From positions 1 to 10,135 of the forward strand of contig CANGWP010000083.1 of NCBI GenBank assembly GCA_947457605.1: a DNA stretch of 10,135 bases, written 5' to 3'. Below are positions 6,459-10,135 of the stretch, piece after piece; positions within the stretch are counted from its first letter, which is position 1; every line of letters starts with the position of its first letter. The notes beneath the pieces were generated by a model. It was given only the letters and a program-made list of their open reading frames with translations. It made no database searches and was not told the DNA's origin. Source of the stretch: Bdellovibrionales bacterium (lineage in GTDB: Bacteria; Bdellovibrionota; UBA1018; CAIMNF01). The position numbers and the translations under genes were made by a program.

Positions 6459-7880
6459 TCACCCGAGGGGCAGACGTACCCGGATTCTGGTCCAGGATCC
6501 GAATTCGGACTCGGCCGCCATTTCGCCCCCATAAGAATGTATGATTTCCTGGCAGATGGAAAGGCCCAAACCATGGCCTTCCCCGTTCGGTTTGGTCGTA
6601 AAAAAAGGCTTGAAAATCTGCTTCAAATTCGTGTCGCTGATGCCAAGCCCCGAATCATAAATCTCCAAATTCGCAAACTTCCCGACACCTTCCGCATGGA
6701 GTGAAATTCGGAGCTCGCTTCTTTCACCCGCTTCCACGGAATGCGCCTTCTTTTCCTTCATGCTGTAAATCGCATTGTTCACCAGATTCAAAAGCACCTG
6801 TTCAATCTCGATCGGAACCACTTCGATCAAAAGGGAGCAATTGCCAAAATCCTCATGGTACTGAATTCCGCTCACCTGAAGACTGGGTTGGACCAGCGCG
6901 ATCACGTTGCGGATCAGCCCTGAAAGTTCCACTCGCGCACGGGACGCTGCCATGGGTTTTTTTGTGGTGGCAAGGAAGCCCTTTACAATTTCCTCAATCC
7001 TTTTGATCTGCCCTGAAATGATCCCGATCCGGTCGGAGACGGGCTGAAAGGATTCTTGTTCGATCAGCTTTTCAAGATTCATTCGAAGCAACTGTACGTG
7101 TCCGCTCACGGAATTGAGAGGTGTGCCGATCTCATGGGCAAAACTTGCGGTCAACTGCCCCATCACCGCGAGTTTTTCGGTTTGGATCAGTGACTGCTGG
7201 ATTTCCTGGAGCTTTCCCGACAAAACAGCATTGCTCTCTTGAGCAAGCCTGAGCTGCCGCTCATTCTCGATGGCACGGCGAAGCAGGAAGCTCAGAATCA
7301 AAATCAAAAGAATCGTGCTCAAAATGGCTGCAATGATGTTGATTCGGAAAATCTTCGCCTGAAACGCGGAAACGAGGTCCAAAGAAACCAGCACTTTTAC
7401 AAGGGCATCACCGCTTGGAGTTCGAAGCGGATGCAAAATGGACCAAACCGGTACGCGATCCTCCGTCTCAAGCCTGGAGTTCACCTCAGGTCCCCACTCC
7501 CGAAGAACTGGCGTTAGAGTTTCCTGATCCTCGACACTGGATGCAAGATAATAAGGCTCGCTATTCCGACTCCTCTTCGCAATCACATCGACCCTGAGAA
7601 TTCCAGGTTGGGAATAGACCATCCGCTGGATTCGGTCTTCGATCTGCAAGGTGGCATCAGGCTTCGAGAGCAATCGACCGGATTCAATCTGACTCGCCAG
7701 ATTTTGGGCAAAAGACAGTCCGAGTTGTCGGACCTCTTGGTAGAATACCGGCGCCATCACCTTGGACTGGGCAAGACCGAGCAAAATGGAGATCGGAAAG
7801 ATCACCACAATCAAAATCAGAATGACTTTTCCCTGAAGATCGGGGGCTCGAATTTTTCGAAGAAGCGACTGGAAAGTCAT
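6459..7880 (-). CDS. Membrane sensor histidine kinase
   Basis: This is the partner kinase of the adjacent NtrC-type regulator. It has 473 residues. A first membrane segment at about 19-37 (VILILIVVIFPISILLGLA) is followed by a periplasmic sensor region of about 135 residues (about 40-175) and a second membrane segment at about 178-200 (FRINIIAAILSTILLILIL). A short helical linker without an evident HAMP signature leads to the HisKA domain, with phospho-acceptor H249 in FAHEIGTPLNSVSGH. The ATPase domain has an N box (LLNLVNNAI, around 365-369), G1 (DSGLGIS, 409-415), an F box (FKPFFTTK) and G2 (GEGHGLGLS, 433-441). The layout of two membrane helices around one periplasmic domain matches ZraS/NtrB-like kinases that pair with sigma-54 activators. 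I cannot assign a ligand to the sensor region. The start is ATG 7880; the Shine-Dalgarno is weak. It heads the seven-gene run, just downstream of the His-rich gene's terminators. Confidence 0.93.
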   Translation of the reverse strand: MTFQSLLRKIRAPDLQGKVILILIVVIFPISILLGLAQSKVMAPVFYQEVRQLGLSFAQNLASQIESGRLLSKPDATLQIEDRIQRMVYSQPGILRVDVIAKRSRNSEPYYLASSVEDQETLTPVLREWGPEVNSRLETEDRVPVWSILHPLRTPSGDALVKVLVSLDLVSAFQAKIFRINIIAAILSTILLILILSFLLRRAIENERQLRLAQESNAVLSGKLQEIQQSLIQTEKLAVMGQLTASFAHEIGTPLNSVSGHVQLLRMNLEKLIEQESFQPVSDRIGIISGQIKRIEEIVKGFLATTKKPMAASRARVELSGLIRNVIALVQPSLQVSGIQYHEDFGNCSLLIEVVPIEIEQVLLNLVNNAIYSMKEKKAHSVEAGERSELRISLHAEGVGKFANLEIYDSGLGISDTNLKQIFKPFFTTKPNGEGHGLGLSICQEIIHSYGGEMAAESEFGSWTRIRVRLPLG

Positions 7881-7916
7881 TCCATCACGCTAGCATAGGA
7901 GGGGGATTTGCTTAAC

Positions 7917-7953
7917 AAAAAGGCCGCACCCCGATGAAATCGAGAATGCGGCC
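7917..7953 (-). terminator. Intrinsic terminator, distal of two, after the His-rich gene
   Basis: On the minus strand GGCCGCA (7947-7953) pairs with TGCGGCC (7922-7928). The interior also pairs as CGAT/ATCG around a three-base loop (7932-7942). A TTTTT run (7917-7921) follows. It would insulate the kinase operon, which begins at 7880, from transcription of the His-rich gene. Confidence 0.75.
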
Positions 7954-7958
7954 CGAAC

Positions 7959-7979
7959 AAAAAAGCCTGTTCTTTCAGG
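7959..7979 (-). terminator. Intrinsic terminator, proximal of two, after the His-rich gene
   Basis: On the minus strand CCTG-AAAGAA-CAGG (7966-7979) is followed by C and six T (7959-7964), starting three bases after the stop codon. The stem is short (4 bp), so it may act only as a partial terminator backed up by the stronger hairpin immediately downstream. Confidence 0.5.
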
Positions 7980-7981
7980 AC

Positions 7982-8224
7982 TTACTTATGTCCTTCGCCC
8001 TCATGGTTTCCATGACCATCACCTTCGTGATGTTCGGCCTTTTCCGTCTTTGCCTTTTTTTCTTTTTTCTTTTTCTTTGATTTCTTCTCTTCTTTGGCTG
8101 GAGCTGGAGCTTCCGCAGCAGGAGCTGCTTCAGTCATCGCAGGGGCTGCAGGAGCGGCTGCTTCTTCAGCAAAAGAGGGAGCAGAAACAAACAAAACAAG
8201 AGCAAGAATTGACAACAACTTCAT
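7982..8224 (-). CDS. Small exported Ala/Pro-, Lys- and His-rich protein
   Basis: I recognise no named family. The 80-residue product begins with a clean signal peptide (MKLLSILALVLFVSAPSFA, cut about residue 19 before EE). The mature 61 residues fall into three blocks: an Ala/Pro/Glu segment (about 20-43), a Lys/Glu segment (44-63) with a run of five Lys, and a tail (64-80) with His at 65, 66, 71, 74 and 79 mixed with Asp, Glu and Gly. The His-rich tail could bind metal; the Lys block could bind anionic polymers. It is probably disordered. The ATG at 8224 has AGGAG seven bases upstream; the frame is open upstream, but that would displace the signal peptide. The gene stands alone, with a sigma-54-like promoter about 100 bp upstream and two terminators. 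By layout it resembles zraP beside zraSR, though I see no ZraP sequence similarity. Confidence 0.8.
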   Translation of the reverse strand: MKLLSILALVLFVSAPSFAEEAAAPAAPAMTEAAPAAEAPAPAKEEKKSKKKKKEKKAKTEKAEHHEGDGHGNHEGEGHK

Positions 8225-8316
8225 AGTTGATCTCCTAGTATGGTTATTTGTTTTATCGATTGTTTGAAAAAACCAACCAATAAGCACGGCAATTACGCAG
8301 CGCTCACTTCACATAA

Positions 8317-8332
8317 AGCAGGATCCATGCCA
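8317..8332 (-). promoter_or_regulatory. Sigma-54 (-24/-12) promoter for the His-rich gene
   Basis: The minus strand reads TGGCATGGATCCTGCT. The invariant GG and GC are separated by exactly 10 bases, and compared with TGGCAYRNNNNTTGCW only one conserved position differs (C for T before TGC). Transcription would start near 8306, giving a leader of about 80 nt to the ATG at 8224. A sigma-54 activator is encoded two genes away in the same direction. No other GG-N10-GC site of this quality was found by eye in intergenic sequence here. Confidence 0.7.
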
Positions 8333-8381
8333 TGGTTAAACCAATTAAACGAGACTTGAGCGATCATCTTTAGCAAATGTT

Positions 8382-8410
8382 GTTGCAGTTTGCAGCAGCA
8401 CTGTTGCAAC
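8382..8410. promoter_or_regulatory. Inverted repeat, candidate activator binding site or epmA leader hairpin
   Basis: GTTGCA (8382-8387) and TGCAAC (8405-8410) are inverted repeats. The pairing extends as GTTGCAGT against ACTG-TTG-CAAC with a 3-base bulge. The centre lies about 90 bp upstream of the start predicted from the sigma-54 promoter, a normal distance for an NtrC-family enhancer. It also lies 17 bp before the epmA start codon, so an RNA hairpin acting on epmA is the alternative. Dyad seen; role inferred. Confidence 0.35.
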
Positions 8411-8426
8411 CCGAACGGCATGCACC

Positions 8427-9422
8427 ATGACAAACCGAATCACACTTCTTCAAAACCGATGCATTCTGGAGCGAGCCATCCGGGATTTTTTTTGGAGCCA
8501 CCACTATCATGAGGTTCGGACTCCCGTGCTTGTGCAGAGCCCGGGGATGGAGCCTCACATCCGCCCCTTCAGGATCCAGTCACTTCCGGATGCCCCACCC
8601 CGATTTCTTCCGACTTCGCCCGAATTCGGAATGAAGAAACTGCTCGCACAAGGTTTGCCCAGGATTTTTCAAATTTGCTCTTCTTTTCGAAATGAGCCCA
8701 CTTCCCCCGAGCATCATCCGGAATTCACGATGCTTGAGTTTTACGAAACCAACCTTACGCTTGAAGGTCTTCAGAACCGGGTTGAGGAACTTTTTTGCTC
8801 GCTTGCAAAACTCATCCACGGAAAACTCCAGTTTCAAAGTGGTGATCAGACCATTTCTTTTCAGGGCCCCTGGAAGCGATTCCGAGTGGTCGACCTGTTT
8901 CAAACCTTTCTTTCCATTGATCTCAGAACGCACACAGATTCTGCATCACTGGCCGCGCTTTGCAAAAAACACGGACTTGAAGCAAGCGCTCAGGAACCTT
9001 GGGATGATCTCTACTTCAAGCTCTGGCTCAATCTGATCGAACCAAGACTCCCGACCGATGAAGCCTTTTTCGTCACACACTATCCTTTGAGCCAATCCTC
9101 ACTTTGCAACCAGGTCCGTGATGAAACCGGATTCAGCTGGGCCAATCGCTTTGAAGTTTATGTGGGACGAACGGAGCTTGGAAATGCCTTTGATGAGCTC
9201 AGGGACCCGGTCCAACAAAGAAGAAACTTCGAGAAGGACCAACGAATCCGGAGCGAAACCTATGGCGCAGAGTGGCCCACGTCCCCGATCGACGAAGAAT
9301 TGCTCGCCGCGATCGAACTCATGCCTCCCACATCAGGAATCGCAATCGGGCTGGATCGCCTGATCATGATCCTGCTTGGCGTGAAGAGCATCGACGAGGT
9401 GCTGTTCTTAAAAAGCTATTGA
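8427..9422 (+). CDS. epmA: EF-P--(R)-beta-lysine ligase EpmA (PoxA/GenX/YjeA)
   Basis: This is a stand-alone class II lysyl-tRNA-synthetase-like enzyme that attaches lysine (beta-lysine in E. coli) to a conserved Lys of elongation factor P, relieving ribosome stalling. It has 331 residues and lacks the N-terminal tRNA-binding OB fold of LysRS, as EpmA does. Class II motifs are present: motif 1 around FFWSHHYHEVRTPVL (21-35), motif 2 as FRNE (87-90) with HPEFTMLEFY (97-106), and motif 3 as GLDRLIMILLG (308-318). FEVYVGRTELGNAFDEL (242-258) forms the lysine-site region. Ala306 in SGIAIGLDR seems to match the Ala that I recall separating EpmA from LysRS, which has Gly there. No Shine-Dalgarno precedes the ATG at 8427; the frame is open back to 8349 but contains no other ATG, GTG or TTG. 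It ends tail to tail against grxD with no spacer. EpmB and EF-P genes are not in the window. Confidence 0.92.
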   Translation: MTNRITLLQNRCILERAIRDFFWSHHYHEVRTPVLVQSPGMEPHIRPFRIQSLPDAPPRFLPTSPEFGMKKLLAQGLPRIFQICSSFRNEPTSPEHHPEFTMLEFYETNLTLEGLQNRVEELFCSLAKLIHGKLQFQSGDQTISFQGPWKRFRVVDLFQTFLSIDLRTHTDSASLAALCKKHGLEASAQEPWDDLYFKLWLNLIEPRLPTDEAFFVTHYPLSQSSLCNQVRDETGFSWANRFEVYVGRTELGNAFDELRDPVQQRRNFEKDQRIRSETYGAEWPTSPIDEELLAAIELMPPTSGIAIGLDRLIMILLGVKSIDEVLFLKSY

Positions 9423-9737
9423 TCAGCCTTTCAAAGCTTCTTGAAGATCCCCACGCTCAAACATCTCGGTCACGATGTCGCATCCACCGATGAATTTTCC
9501 CTTGATGAAAATCTGGGGAACGGTCGGCCACTGCGTGAATTCCTCAAGAGCAGTCCACATGTCATCATCCGACAACACATCAAAAGATGCGATCTTGCTT
9601 ACGCCTGCGGCCTTCAGAACCGCAACCGCACGCGCAGAGAATCCACACATCGGGAATTCAGGTGAACCCTTCATGTAGATCACCACTTCATTTTGGTTAA
9701 CGAGTCTTTCCACTTCAGTAGTCAGGGGATGAGCCAT
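9423..9737 (-). CDS. grxD: Monothiol glutaredoxin, Grx4/GrxD family
   Basis: This is a cytoplasmic CGFS glutaredoxin that holds a [2Fe-2S] cluster with glutathione and passes it on, usually with a BolA partner. In the 104-residue product the motif is C31-G-F-S in MKGSPEFPMCGFSARAV. The glutathione-binding elements are MKGS (Lys near 23), WPTVPQIF (70-77) and GGCD (84-87). The length equals the single-domain family. The Shine-Dalgarno GGAGG (9747-9751) lies 9 nt before the ATG at 9737 but only 3 nt before the ATG at 9743, so I prefer 9737; the longer form would overlap the bolA stop as ATGA. It is directly downstream of bolA, and the pairing supports both calls. Its stop codon directly abuts the epmA stop. 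Confidence 0.95.
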   Translation of the reverse strand: MAHPLTTEVERLVNQNEVVIYMKGSPEFPMCGFSARAVAVLKAAGVSKIASFDVLSDDDMWTALEEFTQWPTVPQIFIKGKFIGGCDIVTEMFERGDLQEALKG

Positions 9738-9739
9738 GA

Positions 9740-9994
9740 TCATTTTCCTCCAAATTTTTGGTATTGCGCTGGCGTAAAAGTTTTCATCGTAAGCGCGTGA
9801 ACTTCCTCGGTGTCGATTTCGGCCTTGAGCAACGCCATGATCATCTTTTGCTGATCGATCATCATCTTGCCCTCAAACGCAGGACTCACCACGAGAACCT
9901 GGTAGTGGTCCATGGTTCCGGTGAGATCGGTCACTTCCACATGGGTTTCCGCGTGAAGTTGTTTGATTCGGGCCTTCAATTGTTCGGGAGTCAT
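9740..9994 (-). CDS. BolA family protein (IbaG/YrbA-like)
   Basis: This is a small cytoplasmic partner of monothiol glutaredoxins in iron-sulfur cluster handling. The 84-residue product has the BolA order: an N-terminal helix (MTPEQLKARIKQL), VEVTDLTGTMDHYQVLVVS, FEGKMMIDQQKMI, and the signature VHALTMKTFTP with His66, the invariant cluster-ligand position. QQ in place of the RHR seen in classical BolA is as in the IbaG/YrbA branch. His30 in the loop is a candidate second ligand, by analogy. The ATG at 9994 has no Shine-Dalgarno, but an extended -10 element lies so close upstream that the message could begin at or near the ATG. The stop overlaps or abuts the grxD start region, so the two genes form one unit. 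Confidence 0.92.
   Translation of the reverse strand: MTPEQLKARIKQLHAETHVEVTDLTGTMDHYQVLVVSPAFEGKMMIDQQKMIMALLKAEIDTEEVHALTMKTFTPAQYQKFGGK
9746..9751 (-). promoter_or_regulatory. Shine-Dalgarno of grxD
   Basis: GGAGGA on the minus strand, inside the end of bolA. Spacing favours the ATG at 9737 over the one at 9743. Confidence 0.65.
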
Positions 9995-10000
9995 GCGGGA

Positions 10001-10009
10001 TTTATAGCA
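10001..10009 (-). promoter_or_regulatory. Extended -10 promoter for bolA-grxD
   Basis: The minus strand reads TGCTATAAA, an extended -10 (TG-N-TATAAA) with no clear -35. The hexamer ends 6 bases before the bolA ATG, so initiation would fall at or within a base or two of the start codon, predicting a leaderless or nearly leaderless transcript. This fits the lack of a Shine-Dalgarno. Confidence 0.45.
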
Positions 10010-10135
10010 GAAAATCGCCCAAACCGGAAGGAAGGTTCAGCTTTACTCCGCAGATTGGGTTTGGCGGGGGGGGGGCGTGCATTTTTTTCCGACCTTGTGC
10101 ATTCCCCCATTTGAGTGAATTTAATTTAAATATCA
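10010..10135. other. Intergenic end of window, no gene seen
   Basis: Between the bolA promoter and the window edge I see no credible coding frame. It holds the G10 and T7 tracts and an AT-rich edge (about 10115-10135, AATTTAATTTAAATAT), which could be part of a promoter for a gene beyond the window. Confidence 0.5.
10066..10075 (+). repeat. Homopolymer of ten G
   Basis: Ten consecutive G (C on the minus strand) upstream of bolA, followed 6 bases later by seven T (10082-10088). A run of this length in an intergenic region can vary by slipped-strand mispairing, and it is also a common sequencing-error site. Confidence 0.85.

Noticed and set aside
7265..7285. TGGCACGGCGAAGCA on the plus strand, resembling a sigma-54 site.
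   Set aside because: Spacing is 9, not 10, and it lies inside the kinase coding region on the opposite strand.
7881..7916. A promoter for the kinase operon (TTGTTA, 15 bases, TATGCT on the minus strand).
   Set aside because: Poor -10 match and short spacing; the true operon promoter could equally lie within the His-rich gene. Not strong enough to list.
8252..8280. Possible sigma-70 promoter for the His-rich gene (TTGGTT, 17 bases, GATAAA on the minus strand).
   Set aside because: Only 3 of 6 and 4 of 6 matches, much weaker than the sigma-54 site just upstream.
10061..10081. GG and GC around the G10 tract resembling a -24/-12 promoter on the plus strand.
   Set aside because: The GG and GC are 14 bases apart instead of 10.
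1..10135. Mobile elements, CRISPR repeats, toxin-antitoxin or anti-phage genes, tRNA or rRNA.
   Set aside because: No transposase, integrase, direct-repeat array or structural RNA pattern was seen; nearly all sequence is explained by the listed genes.

Overview
The window reads as part of a Gram-negative, moderate-GC bacterial chromosome. It is densely packed, with signal peptides, an outer-membrane-type protein, a sigma-54 activator and a probable -24/-12 promoter. The gene mix (NtrC-type two-component pair, DUF1343/NamZ, DOMON-like protein, stand-alone EpmA, BolA plus monothiol glutaredoxin) suggests a delta-proteobacterial or Bdellovibrionota-like organism. That placement is an inference from gene style, not from a marker gene. 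I see no tRNA, rRNA, CRISPR array, insertion sequence or phage gene.

Layout. (1) 1-819 (+) is the 3' part of an rmuC gene whose start lies outside the window. (2) 840-7880 (-) is one very compact seven-gene run, in transcription order: sensor histidine kinase, NtrC-type sigma-54 response regulator, NudL-type Nudix hydrolase, small outer-membrane beta-barrel candidate, DOMON-like protein, NamZ-type exo-N-acetylmuramidase (DUF1343), and a PBP4-type D-Ala-D-Ala carboxypeptidase/endopeptidase. Neighbours overlap or sit within about 20 bp, which argues for one transcript. (3) 7917-8224 (-) is a solitary gene for an 80-residue exported protein with Ala/Pro-, Lys- and His-rich blocks, followed by two intrinsic terminators. 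(4) 8225-8426 is a divergent intergenic region with a near-consensus sigma-54 promoter (8317-8332, -) aimed at the His-rich gene. An inverted repeat (8382-8410) lies about 90 bp upstream of the predicted start of transcription, where an enhancer for an NtrC-family activator would be expected. (5) 8427-9422 (+) is epmA/poxA. (6) 9423-9994 (-) is a bolA-grxD pair that abuts epmA tail to tail. (7) 9995-10135 is an intergenic end with an extended -10 promoter, a run of ten G and an AT-rich edge.

How the parts may work together. The most interesting proposal is a ZraP/ZraSR-like arrangement: a membrane sensor kinase with a periplasmic domain, a sigma-54 activator, and a small His-rich exported protein with its own sigma-54 promoter next door. 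Here the regulators also appear co-transcribed with envelope and peptidoglycan-turnover genes (NamZ, PBP4, beta-barrel, DOMON-like). This suggests an envelope or metal stress circuit tied to cell-wall remodelling. The promoter, the overlaps and the protein motifs are visible in the sequence. The regulatory wiring and the signal sensed are inference. The bolA-grxD pair is a standard iron-sulfur trafficking unit, and epmA is a translation-factor modification gene with no visible partner here.
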